A stretch of DNA of 64,000 nt. It comes from JAKPQD01 sp029572965 (GTDB taxonomy: Bacteria; Bacteroidota; Bacteroidia; Bacteroidales; DTGW01). This document shows positions 17,316 through 25,739 of this stretch, in pieces (positions within the stretch are counted from its first letter, which is position 1; every line of letters begins with the position of its first letter). A program made the position numbers and the translations under genes. Location: assembly GCA_035374585.1 (NCBI GenBank), contig DAOSPF010000009.1:4596-68595 (forward strand). Reading direction: 5' to 3'. The notes under the pieces were generated by a model, which worked only from the letters and a program-made list of their open reading frames with translations, did not search any database and had not been told where the DNA came from.

Positions 17316-18328
17316 GGCATGTTGTTACAAGCCTCACCTGTCAATAAATAGCCTCCGGCAACTTTTTCTACTCGGAGCCCAAGGGTCTCAGCTATGATAT
17401 TAACTATATTTTCTATGGTTTCGTTTTCAAAACTTACAGTAATCCTGCAATTGTATATATTGCCCAATGATAGCGTTATATATTGACCATAAACACTGTT
17501 AATCTGTGTCACCACATCAACAAGTCGCGAATTGTCAAAGTGAAAGATGCGGGCATAAGCTATATTTGCTTTATTAACGGCACGTTTGTAAAAATTATCC
17601 TGGCTCTTAATATAAAAGCCTTTTTCGCCTTCGTTAACGATGATTCCGGGGTTGTATTGGGTGTAAAAAGCTACCACACCGCTTTGTACATATATTTCAA
17701 CAGTATCGCTACCCTCATCGGCCTTGACGTTAAACGAAGTACCCAAATCTTTTACAAAAGCTTTCTCTGTTTGAACAATAAAAGGCAATGTATCATGTTG
17801 TACATCAAAAAATGCTTCTCCTTTAAGCTCTACCGTCCTGTGTTCTTTCCCAAAACCTTTTTTTACAATAATTTTAGCATTTTTATTTAACCTTACGATT
17901 GAATTATCAAGCATCTTTCGACATACAACACTATCAAAAGCAGACAATGAAAGCTGTTCAGAAATGTCAACTTTATTCGCCCCATAATAATAAGCAACAG
18001 TACCAATACCAATTAATATAACCGCAACAGCAGCAACACGCAGAAACAAATTACTACTAAAAAACACTCTCTTGGCCTTTTTTTTAGGTTGGGTATCTGC
18101 GGCTTGCATCTTTTTGTGCAGGCTGTTCCAACCCTTATCCACATCAAACTTCTCGATACGGTGTGATGCAACGGTCTTATCATGGGCAAACCGAATACCT
18201 TCGAAGTATTTCTTGTTCTCCCCGGCCTCTTCCATCCACCTCTCAAGCTGCTGCATCTCGCTGCGGGTAGCTTCTCCGGTCAGGTAGCGGGCTATTAAAT
18301 AATCTATATGTTTACTATCGAGCTTCAA
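17312..18328 (-). CDS. FecR-type anti-sigma factor
   Basis: A 338-residue inner-membrane protein. Residues 1-80 are the cytoplasmic anti-sigma part (DYLIARYLTGEATRSE, then WMEEAGENKKYF), one transmembrane helix lies at about 89-110, then the periplasmic FecR domain (NSIVRLNKNAKI, LKGEAFFDVQHD, FIVQTEKAFVKDLGTSFNV) and a C-terminal DUF4974 domain (residues about 265-333), which in such proteins has an STN-like fold. The start codon appears to be TTG, 4 bases after the sigma factor stop; no ATG lies close by. It should hold the adjacent sigma factor until a signal arrives from an STN domain, here that of the overlapping downstream gene. Confidence 0.93.
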   Translation of the reverse strand: MKLDSKHIDYLIARYLTGEATRSEMQQLERWMEEAGENKKYFEGIRFAHDKTVASHRIEKFDVDKGWNSLHKKMQAADTQPKKKAKRVFFSSNLFLRVAAVAVILIGIGTVAYYYGANKVDISEQLSLSAFDSVVCRKMLDNSIVRLNKNAKIIVKKGFGKEHRTVELKGEAFFDVQHDTLPFIVQTEKAFVKDLGTSFNVKADEGSDTVEIYVQSGVVAFYTQYNPGIIVNEGEKGFYIKSQDNFYKRAVNKANIAYARIFHFDNSRLVDVVTQINSVYGQYITLSLGNIYNCRITVSFENETIENIVNIIAETLGLRVEKVAGGYLLTGEACNNMP

Positions 18329-18332
18329 ACCT

Positions 18333-18917
18333 TCAGTTTTTATTTATCAACAACCACAACAGCAATGGTAAATACTCTTTCAGCCTTTCGCGCAGTATCT
18401 TCAAGGCTTTTACCATGTGCTTATCCACCGTTTTAATTGATATCTCAAGCTGTTCGGCGATTTCGGCATAAGTAAGGTTTTCAAAGCGGCTCAGTACAAA
18501 TACCGTGCGGCATTGCTGCGGCATCGACTCAATGGCTGCATTAATCTGCTGCTCCAGCTCTTTACCTATAACCATCTGCGATGTCCCTTCAATGGACGAT
18601 TCTGTGTTGTAGCGCACATGTTCCCCGTGCATTTGCTTAACCTTGTTGTGCTTGATACGGTTCAAACAGCTATTGTGCACAGCCCTGTATAAGTACGACT
18701 TCACCGATGTATGGATCTCAATACTATCGCGCTGTTCCCAAAGTGCCAAAAACATATTCTGCACCACTTCTTCTGCTTCATCCACATCATACAGCATGGT
18801 ATTGGCGTAATTGCACAAACGCTCGTAGTAGCTCCTGAAAACATTTTCAAAAGCCGCTTCGTCGCTATTGCGTATCCCAGCAACAAACTCACTATCTGTA
18901 ACCAATACCATCCGCAA
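18333..18917 (-). CDS. ECF RNA polymerase sigma factor (FecI/Bacteroidota sigma-70 family)
   Basis: A 194-residue sigma factor with region 2 (FENVFRSYYERLCNYANTML, DEAEEVVQNMFLALWEQR) and region 4 (IESMPQQCRTVFVLSRFENL, then AEIAEQLEISIKTVDKHM). It would direct RNA polymerase to promoters of its own module. First gene of the sigma-FecR-STN/repeat run; gap to fecR is 4 bases. Met3 is an equally plausible start. Confidence 0.95.
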   Translation of the reverse strand: MRMVLVTDSEFVAGIRNSDEAAFENVFRSYYERLCNYANTMLYDVDEAEEVVQNMFLALWEQRDSIEIHTSVKSYLYRAVHNSCLNRIKHNKVKQMHGEHVRYNTESSIEGTSQMVIGKELEQQINAAIESMPQQCRTVFVLSRFENLTYAEIAEQLEISIKTVDKHMVKALKILRERLKEYLPLLLWLLINKN

Positions 18918-19061
18918 ATTTTGAGGCTAAGATATCTATTAGCCCTTTACTTTCCAAACTTGTTTTTACTCAAGACAATTATTTTAAACATCCCCTCCAT
19001 TCATAAAAAAAACATTTTTAAATACAATGCTAATTTTAACATTCCATTTCAAACAGATTTA

Positions 19062-19069
19062 TATTTTTG
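19062..19069 (+). promoter_or_regulatory. -7 promoter element for the S41 lipoprotein protease
   Basis: TATTTTTG fits TAnnTTTG and lies 61 bases before the ATG at 19130 in the divergent region 18918-19129. No convincing -33 element or element for the divergent sigma gene was seen. Confidence 0.4.
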
Positions 19070-19129
19070 TAAGCACAGATAACACTATAAAGTGTATCTG
19101 AAACTTTTTTTGATTTAAAACCTGAACAA

Positions 19130-20581
19130 ATGAAGAACTTTTTTAAAATCTTCTGCCTTTTAGCAGCATTTTCTGTATTCGCTGTAAGTTGCGATGATAG
19201 TGACGATGATTCAATGTCGGAACTTGACCTTTCTATCAATTATTTTATTTGGGAAAACATGAACCTGTATTATCTGTGGACAGACAATGTTAGTGCTTTG
19301 GACGAAAAAAACTATTCATCAAAAGAGGATGTCGAAAATAATTTACTGAAAAAATATCCCGACCATGAAGAGTTTTTCAATTCGTTGCTTTACAAAAAAG
19401 GTGAAGTGGATCGCTTTTCGTGGATTGTTGACGATTATGAAAAGCTTGAAAAAATGTTCCAGGGAATTACCAAATCTATGGGCTTTGATTTTGTCCTGGG
19501 CAAAATTGGCACTACTGATAATGTATTTGGCCTTGTACGTTATGTTGTAAAAGGAGGCCCGGCAGACAGGGCAGGCCTCAAACGTGGCGACTTTTTCACC
19601 AGAATTGACGACCAGCAGCTTACTGTCTCTAATTATAACACCCTTTTGTCAAACGAAAACTCTTATAAAATTGGTCTGGCAGAAGTGATAGACCATAAAA
19701 TTACAAACCTTTCTACTTCGTACAACCTTACAGCCGAAGAAGTTCATGAAAACCCTATATACCTTGACACTATTTATACTATCAAAGATAAAAAAATTGG
19801 ATACCTTGTGTACAACGGGTTTATGTCCAACTATGACAACCAGCTAAATGCTGTTTTTGCAAAATTCAAGCAGGCTGGAATACAAGACCTCATCCTCGAC
19901 CTGCGTTACAATGGTGGCGGCTCATTAGCTTCTGCCAAGTATTTAGCCAGCATGATTTATAGCACCGACACAACCCTAATTTTCAACAAAAATAGCTACA
20001 ATGCCGACCTCGAAAAATATATCATTGAAAAAGAAGGGAAAAACGCTTTGAATGAATATTTTGCTGCAAAAATTAAAGCCTCTGACGACACTCGTGAAGA
20101 AGCCATCAATTCTCTTGGCTTAAAGAGTTTATATGTCATTACCACAAGTAGTACAGCTTCTGCCAGCGAAATACTTATTAACGACCTCAAACCCTACATT
20201 AAAGTAACTATGATAGGTGGCACAACTTATGGAAAATACGTAGGCTCCATTACCATCAAAGATTATGACAGAAATGACAAACTCAACCCCAATCATAAAT
20301 GGGCATTGCAGCCTATTATCATGAAATCGACCAACAAAAACGGGGTTTCTGACTTTTATAATGGACTTACTCCTGATGAAAAATTGGAAGAAGACATCAC
20401 CAACCTTTTGCCCTTTGGCAATACCGAAGAGTTGTTGCTAAAAGCGGCCATTGCAAAAATTAATGGCACATCTTCGGCAAAAAAAGCCCAAGCCCCTGTT
20501 TTCAGCACTTTTGCCGAACGAAAAGACCTCATCCCGCATAGCCGCGAAATGCACCTGAATGATGTTTTTAAAATGAAATAA
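19130..20581 (+). CDS. S41 family (C-terminal processing) peptidase, lipoprotein with PDZ domain
   Basis: A 483-residue protein. The N-terminus is a lipoprotein signal (FSVFAVSC, Cys about residue 21) followed by an acidic stretch (DDSDDDS) common in exported Bacteroidota lipoproteins. Then an N-terminal helical domain, a PDZ domain (LVRYVVKGGPADRAGLKRGD), and the S41 domain with the substrate loop LRYNGGGSL, the nucleophile in STASASEI and the general-base Lys in GTTYGKYVGS: a complete Ser/Lys dyad. It directly abuts the next gene (TAAATG), so the two are one transcript. Substrate unknown. Confidence 0.92.
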   Translation: MKNFFKIFCLLAAFSVFAVSCDDSDDDSMSELDLSINYFIWENMNLYYLWTDNVSALDEKNYSSKEDVENNLLKKYPDHEEFFNSLLYKKGEVDRFSWIVDDYEKLEKMFQGITKSMGFDFVLGKIGTTDNVFGLVRYVVKGGPADRAGLKRGDFFTRIDDQQLTVSNYNTLLSNENSYKIGLAEVIDHKITNLSTSYNLTAEEVHENPIYLDTIYTIKDKKIGYLVYNGFMSNYDNQLNAVFAKFKQAGIQDLILDLRYNGGGSLASAKYLASMIYSTDTTLIFNKNSYNADLEKYIIEKEGKNALNEYFAAKIKASDDTREEAINSLGLKSLYVITTSSTASASEILINDLKPYIKVTMIGGTTYGKYVGSITIKDYDRNDKLNPNHKWALQPIIMKSTNKNGVSDFYNGLTPDEKLEEDITNLLPFGNTEELLLKAAIAKINGTSSAKKAQAPVFSTFAERKDLIPHSREMHLNDVFKMK

Positions 20582-21184
20582 ATGGATAAAAGAGATTTTA
20601 TTAAAACAAGTATAGCTTCATTAGGCCTGTTGTTTATTCCAAAATCTGCCTGGCCGCTTGAATATTACCCAACCACAGAAAATAAAGAATGGGCTATTTT
20701 ATATAGTACATGGTGCGGTTCTGCCAGAGATGCAAGTGTTTGGATCTCAGAAGGAATGAATGGGATAGCCAATGTTTTTGATGTACGCGAAAATCCTGAT
20801 TTGTCAGAGTATAAGTACTTAATTGTAGGTGGGGCTATAAGAAATGGCGAAACATCTAAAGAACTTCAGGCATATTTATCAAAACATAAAGACTCCTTCA
20901 AAAACAAAATAAAAGGCTTATTTGCTGTTTGTGGCAACATGCGGCAACCTGTAACAACATCTCAGTACACTAATTTTTTTGACAATCACCTTATTCCCCT
21001 GACAAGAGCCAACAAACCCTTGTCGAGGGTATTTTTAGGCCGTATTACACTAAATCTGATGGAACCAAAAATTCGCCAACAAATGAAATCTTTCCCAAAC
21101 ATGGAAGATTATGACAACCTCAAACGCAGCGAATGCATGGACTTTGGCAGGGAAATATTAAACAACTTCAATGCAAATACTTAA
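20582..21184 (+). CDS. Flavodoxin-domain protein with N-terminal export signal
   Basis: A 200-residue protein. Residues 1-25 look like an export signal of the Tat or Sec kind (KRDFIKTSIASLGLLF; only one Arg of the twin-Arg motif is present). The rest resembles the HemG/flavodoxin family: an FMN phosphate-loop position (ILYSTWCGSARDAS, where classical flavodoxins have T/S-x-T-G-x-T), a KYLIVGGAIRNGE strand-loop and FAVCGNMRQP. Family members use FMN for electron transfer, for example protoporphyrinogen oxidation, but are normally cytoplasmic. It starts immediately after the S41 protease stop. Function not assigned. Confidence 0.75.
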   Translation: MDKRDFIKTSIASLGLLFIPKSAWPLEYYPTTENKEWAILYSTWCGSARDASVWISEGMNGIANVFDVRENPDLSEYKYLIVGGAIRNGETSKELQAYLSKHKDSFKNKIKGLFAVCGNMRQPVTTSQYTNFFDNHLIPLTRANKPLSRVFLGRITLNLMEPKIRQQMKSFPNMEDYDNLKRSECMDFGREILNNFNANT

Positions 21185-21283
21185 AATAAATTAATTCCTG
21201 ATTAACATTTAATATTCTTCTCAACCTTTAAATGTAAACCCCTCACCATTAAAATTTTGACCATTTCATTGCTAAATATCTAA

Positions 21284-21856
21284 CTATTTTCCCGATGATT
21301 CAGCTTCTATTTTATCTTTAGCTAAGCTTATAAGGCTCATAAAAAAATCAAAACCATCATTTTCAATTACTACTGTAGATTTGGATTCATTGTATTTGAG
21401 CTGAAAATACGTCATCCATTTACATCTTTCACGTTTAAAGAAGCAACCAACAACAGCCCCCGACCGGCTCATAAATTTCAATTCTTTGTTATTGTTACTC
21501 TTGTCGATTTGTGTAATAATCGACTGGAATAATTTCAATGCATCTGTTAAAGCTTCTAATTCGTCTCTATCGATAAATGTGACCATAGAAAAAGGCATAA
21601 TTGGTTTTACACTTTGATATTCAAATTGCAAAGCAAAACAAACACCCCCCGACTTTAAATCTTTGGCTTTTAAAAGCCTTACATCTATCTCGTCTAAGTT
21701 TCCAAGTTCAATAAATTCTTTTTCAATAGCAACACCTGGTTTGTTAATAAATATTTCTATATTAGTTGAATATGCAGCGTTCTCCTTACTTTGCGATTTT
21801 ATAACATTTGTAAAACCAAGAAATACAACTAACAATATTTGTATTTTTTTATTCAT
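21284..21856 (-). CDS. Exported protein of unknown function
   Basis: I do not recognise this 190-residue protein. It has a signal peptide (residues 1-21, ending KSQS) and a soluble alpha/beta-looking body with no obvious catalytic motif. The only Cys residues in the body are isolated (GVCFALQF, GCFFKRERCKW). It stands alone, facing the flavodoxin-like gene, and has the MITE-like element upstream. Codon use looks like that of its neighbours. Confidence 0.7.
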   Translation of the reverse strand: MNKKIQILLVVFLGFTNVIKSQSKENAAYSTNIEIFINKPGVAIEKEFIELGNLDEIDVRLLKAKDLKSGGVCFALQFEYQSVKPIMPFSMVTFIDRDELEALTDALKLFQSIITQIDKSNNNKELKFMSRSGAVVGCFFKRERCKWMTYFQLKYNESKSTVVIENDGFDFFMSLISLAKDKIEAESSGK

Positions 21857-21950
21857 AAAATGAATTTATAAGTTAACATAAAGATAAACAAAAAAAGGTA
21901 TTTGCTTTTTAAGTTATAAAATATAACAAGTACGTTATTTTTTATGTCAC

Positions 21951-22166
21951 TGTTGTCCGGTAAAATAAAATAGATACTTTAATATCGTTGATTAGAAACT
22001 GGTCGCCCCACAGGGGCTTAATTTTAAAGATGTTTAATTTTATTACAAACAGGACATCGCTACGCGACTAAATAATAGCAACGTAGCTGCGAACTGTTTG
22101 TAGGATAACCCAATACACCAAATATTCCTAAGCAGCATAGCAGCGACCTGTTTTTACCGGACAACA
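21951..22166. mobile_element. MITE-like element with 15-bp terminal inverted repeats
   Basis: TGTTGTCCGGTAAAA at 21951-21965 is repeated exactly in inverted orientation at 22152-22166, bounding a 216-base non-coding segment. The interior contains GC-richer words (CGCCCCACAGGGGC, CATCGCTACGCGAC, GTAGCTGCGA, ATAGCAGCGACC) unlike the surrounding AT-rich DNA. No transposase and no clear target-site duplication were seen, so it is either a non-autonomous element or an IS remnant. Within the 660-base gap 21857-22517 the remaining DNA (21857-21950 and 22167-22468) shows nothing I can call. Confidence 0.65.
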
Positions 22167-22468
22167 ATGTTTTTATATGCTGAAATTTAACACATACAAT
22201 CACAAGATGTTTAAATACAACTTTATCTTCTTTATAACCGCATAACGGTGAAATATTTGTAGAAAAATGAGCTTTATTAATAATTAGGCACAAATTAATT
22301 GCCTAACTATATGATTTAGTAGGGTTAACCCTCCCGTCATACAAAACAAGCTGATTTAGAAATTGTTTAAAGCAATCCATTAAATTAGCGAATTACAATT
22401 TCTTAATCGATTAAGTATTTTCTGATGCTTAATTCGGATCAAATAACTATCTTTGAAACAAAGCATAA

Positions 22469-22502
22469 AAAAAGGCACTTTTAAATTTAGAAGTGCCTTT
22501 TT
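22469..22502 (-). terminator. Rho-independent terminator of the nucleotide-sugar operon
   Basis: A 12-bp inverted repeat (22469-22480 and 22491-22502, core AAGGCACTT/AAGTGCCTT) with a 10-base loop, followed on the minus strand by a T run. It lies 15 bases past the stop of the phosphosugar mutase. Confidence 0.85.
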
Positions 22503-22517
22503 CTTTTTTATGGATAT

Positions 22518-24254
22518 TTATAAACCCAAGTCCTTTGTAATCTGGGCAATTTTCTTCTCAAGCTCAGCATTGGTTTCTGTAAATGCTGATTTGTCTTTCA
22601 TAGAAGCGCTTACACTAAAGTAAAACTTAATCTTTGGCTCTGTTCCACTTGGACGCACGGTTACCTTATCTCCTGCTTCATTGACAAATTGCAATACATT
22701 TGACTTTGGCTGGTTAATAACAGAAGTTTCTCCAGTTATTTTGTTGGTTGTTTGTTGGCTTTGGTAATCCATTACAATAGCAACCTTTGAACCACCAAGG
22801 TTTGCTGGTGGATTTTGGCGAAAACTTTCCATCATACGGGCAATTTCTTCTTGTCCTTCTTTTCCCTTTTTTGTAACATTTACCAAATATTCTTTGAACA
22901 AACCGTATTTTACATATATCTCCATTAAAATATCGTAAAGGGTTTTACCTTTAGACTGTGCCCATGCAAAAGCTTCGGCAATCAATGCGCAAGCCATTAC
23001 AGCGTCTTTGTCGCGGACAAATTCGCCTGCCAGATAGCCGTAGCTTTCTTCCCCCCCGCCAACAAATATTTTTTTACCTTCATTTTGTTTGATGATTTCA
23101 GCAATGTATTTGAAACCGGTAAGCACATCGAAGTATTCTACATTAAAACCTTTTGCTATACGAGCTATAAGGTCTGTAGTAACAATAGTTTTAACTACGT
23201 ATTCCTTTCCTTTTAGTTTGCCAAGTTCATTCCAGCGGGTCAGTAAATAGTATATCAAAATAGAACCTGTCTGGTTCCCGTTTAATAAAACGACCTCACC
23301 CTTGTCATTTTTAACAGCAATACCAACACGGTCTGCATCCGGGTCTGTTGCCATAACCAACTCTGCTCCTGTTTCTTTGGCTTTTTCAATAGCCATACTC
23401 ATTGCTGCAGATTCTTCAGGATTGGGAGATTTAACTGTCGGAAAGTTCCCATCTGCAATATTCTGTTCCGGAATGCTAATAATATTAGTAAATCCATATT
23501 TTTTCAATACCATTGGCACAAGGGTTACACCAGTACCGTGAATTGGAGTATATACAATTTTGATTTGGTTATTGGCGGCAACAGCTTCTGGTGACAATGA
23601 TAAAGCTTTGATTTTATCGGTGTAAATTTCATCAACTTCTTTTCCTACCAATTCAATAAGTTGACTGTTGCCTTCCCATTTTACCTCTGAAATGGAAGTT
23701 TTTTCTACTTCTTTAATGATATTTTTGTCATGAGGGGGAACTACTTGTCCGCCATCATCCCAATATGCCTTGTAACCATTGTACTCTTTTGGATTGTGTG
23801 AAGCGGTAATTACAACACCGCTTTGACACCCAAAATGACGGATTGAAAACGATAATTCAGGTGTTGGCCTGAGGCTTTCAAATAAAAACACCTTGATACC
23901 ATTGGCGGCAAATATCCTGGCTGTAGTTTCGGCAAATAAGCGGCTGTTGTTACGGCTGTCATGGGCAACGGCAACTTTAATTACAGGAAGATCAGGAAAA
24001 TTCTTTTTTAGATACGTAGCAAGCCCCTGCGTAGCTTTACCTACGGTGTATATATTCATGCGATTGGTCCCAACGCCCATAATTCCTCGTAATCCGCCTG
24101 TGCCAAATTCGAGATCACGATAGAACGCGTCAATGAGCTCTTTTTCATCACCAGCCAACATTTTTTTTACTTCCTGGCGGGTAGCTTCGTCATAGCTGCC
24201 TTGCAGCCATTCTTCAGCTCTTTTTTTTACTAAATCTAATTCGTTATTACTCAT
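22518..24254 (-). CDS. Phospho-sugar mutase (phosphoglucomutase/phosphomannomutase family)
   Basis: A 578-residue enzyme of the alpha-D-phosphohexomutase superfamily, of the longer phosphoglucomutase-2-like type. Catalytic phosphoserine loop TASHNPKEYNGYK, metal-binding loop DPDADRVG, sugar-binding loop GGEESYGY and phosphate-binding loop RPSGTEPKIKFY are all present. It interconverts hexose-1-phosphate and hexose-6-phosphate. Last gene of the operon with ugd, uxs, rmlC and rmlD (gap 25 bases), where it can supply glucose-1-phosphate for UDP-glucose and dTDP-glucose. Confidence 0.94.
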   Translation of the reverse strand: MSNNELDLVKKRAEEWLQGSYDEATRQEVKKMLAGDEKELIDAFYRDLEFGTGGLRGIMGVGTNRMNIYTVGKATQGLATYLKKNFPDLPVIKVAVAHDSRNNSRLFAETTARIFAANGIKVFLFESLRPTPELSFSIRHFGCQSGVVITASHNPKEYNGYKAYWDDGGQVVPPHDKNIIKEVEKTSISEVKWEGNSQLIELVGKEVDEIYTDKIKALSLSPEAVAANNQIKIVYTPIHGTGVTLVPMVLKKYGFTNIISIPEQNIADGNFPTVKSPNPEESAAMSMAIEKAKETGAELVMATDPDADRVGIAVKNDKGEVVLLNGNQTGSILIYYLLTRWNELGKLKGKEYVVKTIVTTDLIARIAKGFNVEYFDVLTGFKYIAEIIKQNEGKKIFVGGGEESYGYLAGEFVRDKDAVMACALIAEAFAWAQSKGKTLYDILMEIYVKYGLFKEYLVNVTKKGKEGQEEIARMMESFRQNPPANLGGSKVAIVMDYQSQQTTNKITGETSVINQPKSNVLQFVNEAGDKVTVRPSGTEPKIKFYFSVSASMKDKSAFTETNAELEKKIAQITKDLGL

Positions 24255-24279
24255 ATCTGTGGTTGTTTGTAATTGCTAT

Positions 24280-25146
24280 TTATTCCATTTCTTTAATACA
24301 ATTGGCAAGACTGTCTTTCCACCACGGAATACTAATGTTATAGGAGTTTTTAATTTTTGATTTATCAAAAACACTGTAAGCCGGCCTTTTGGCTGGCACA
24401 GGATATTCGCTGGTCAGAATGGGCAATACTTTGCAATTGATATTGCTTATGCGTACAACTTCCTGGGCAAAATCATACCAACTGCATACTCCTTCGTTAG
24501 AATAATGATATATCCCCGGTTTGAAGTTTTTTTCGTTTTCAATACTTAGTTTGAGTATTTCAATAATAGCTGTGGCCAGATCATGTGCCCAGGTAGGGCT
24601 TCCAACCTGATCAAAAACAAATTTCAATTGGCCTAATTCACTGCCTTTTTTGCGTATGGTTTTTACAATGTTGTTGCCATATTTGCTATACAGCCATGCT
24701 GTTCTGATTATTATGGCGTTTTCATTGTCTTTGAGAGCAAGCTCTCCATCAAGTTTACTTCTTCCGTATGATGATTGCGGGTTTGTTTTATCTGTTTCAA
24801 TATATGGGGTACTTTGCGTCCCGTCAAATACATAGTCTGTAGATACCTGAATAAGTTTAACCTTGTTTTGAGAACATACTTCAGCTAAAAATTTGACAGC
24901 CATGGCATTTATCATGTTGGCTTTTTCTTGATCAGATTCTGCCTTGTCAACAGCAGTATATGCAGCACAATTAACTACAAAATCTAAATTGTGCTTGTTA
25001 AAATATTCTGTCAGGCTTTCTTTATTACAAATATCTAATGTATCAACATCAGAAAAGATAAATTCAGCCTGAGGCAAAAAACTTACTAAATCTTTAATTT
25101 CATTGCCTAATTGACCATAAGCTCCTGTAACTAATATTGTTTTCAA
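24280..25146 (-). CDS. rfbD: dTDP-4-dehydrorhamnose reductase
   Basis: A 288-residue short-chain dehydrogenase-like reductase. NAD(P)-binding motif near the N-terminus (VTGAYGQLG), the TDYVFDG motif, and catalytic YGRSK (Tyr and Lys). Last step of dTDP-L-rhamnose synthesis for surface polysaccharide. It follows rfbC by 17 bases. The rfbA and rfbB genes needed for the pathway are not in the window. Confidence 0.94.
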   Translation of the reverse strand: MKTILVTGAYGQLGNEIKDLVSFLPQAEFIFSDVDTLDICNKESLTEYFNKHNLDFVVNCAAYTAVDKAESDQEKANMINAMAVKFLAEVCSQNKVKLIQVSTDYVFDGTQSTPYIETDKTNPQSSYGRSKLDGELALKDNENAIIIRTAWLYSKYGNNIVKTIRKKGSELGQLKFVFDQVGSPTWAHDLATAIIEILKLSIENEKNFKPGIYHYSNEGVCSWYDFAQEVVRISNINCKVLPILTSEYPVPAKRPAYSVFDKSKIKNSYNISIPWWKDSLANCIKEME

Positions 25147-25163
25147 TTTGATAAAATTTTATA

Positions 25164-25733
25164 TTACAATTCTGAAGAACCAAAAACAAAATTCATCTCC
25201 GCTTTTTCTAAATCCGGATGAACACGGTCTTTAGCAGAAACGGCAGCAGTTGCCATTTCAACTTTCCAGTCAATATTTAGCGTTTTGTCTGCAAAGTTTA
25301 TCCCCCTTTCGGCCTGAGGGTTATATAAACAATCACATTTGTAATGTACTATAGCTGTTTCGGACAATACAGAAAAACCATGGGCAAAACCTTTTGGAAC
25401 AAGCAACTGAAGAAAGTTTTCATCGCTTAGTTCAATGCCATACCAATGCCCAAAAGTTGGGCTATTCTTGCGCAAATCCACAGCTACATCAAAGATTTTC
25501 CCAACAACGGCCCTCACTAATTTTGTTTGAGCATAAGGAGCCAATTGGTAATGAAGCCCCCTGATCACACCATAGGTTGATTTTGATTGATTGTCCTGAA
25601 TAAACTCATATTTTAGACCTTTTTGAAGCATCTTTTCTTTGTTGTATTGTTCAAAAAAGTACCCCCTGTCATCTTTAAAAACTCTTGGTTCAATAACTAC
25701 CAAATCTTGAATTGGAGTAGGTAAAACATTCAT
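25164..25733 (-). CDS. rfbC: dTDP-4-dehydrorhamnose 3,5-epimerase
   Basis: A 189-residue cupin-fold epimerase of standard length. Family motifs: FFEQYN, FIQDNQSKS, the catalytic His in GLHYQ, DLRKNSPTFG, and GFAHGF. It converts dTDP-4-keto-6-deoxyglucose to dTDP-4-keto-L-rhamnose, the substrate of the next gene. The gap to uxs upstream is 6 bases. Confidence 0.95.
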   Translation of the reverse strand: MNVLPTPIQDLVVIEPRVFKDDRGYFFEQYNKEKMLQKGLKYEFIQDNQSKSTYGVIRGLHYQLAPYAQTKLVRAVVGKIFDVAVDLRKNSPTFGHWYGIELSDENFLQLLVPKGFAHGFSVLSETAIVHYKCDCLYNPQAERGINFADKTLNIDWKVEMATAAVSAKDRVHPDLEKAEMNFVFGSSEL

Positions 25734-25739
25734 GCTGTA

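Noticed and set aside
21930..22180. Target-site duplication flanking the MITE-like element
   Set aside because: Flanking bases (GTCAC on the left, ATGTT on the right) do not match.
22060..22293. 77-codon minus-strand open frame
   Set aside because: It crosses the end of the MITE-like element and has no recognisable protein features.
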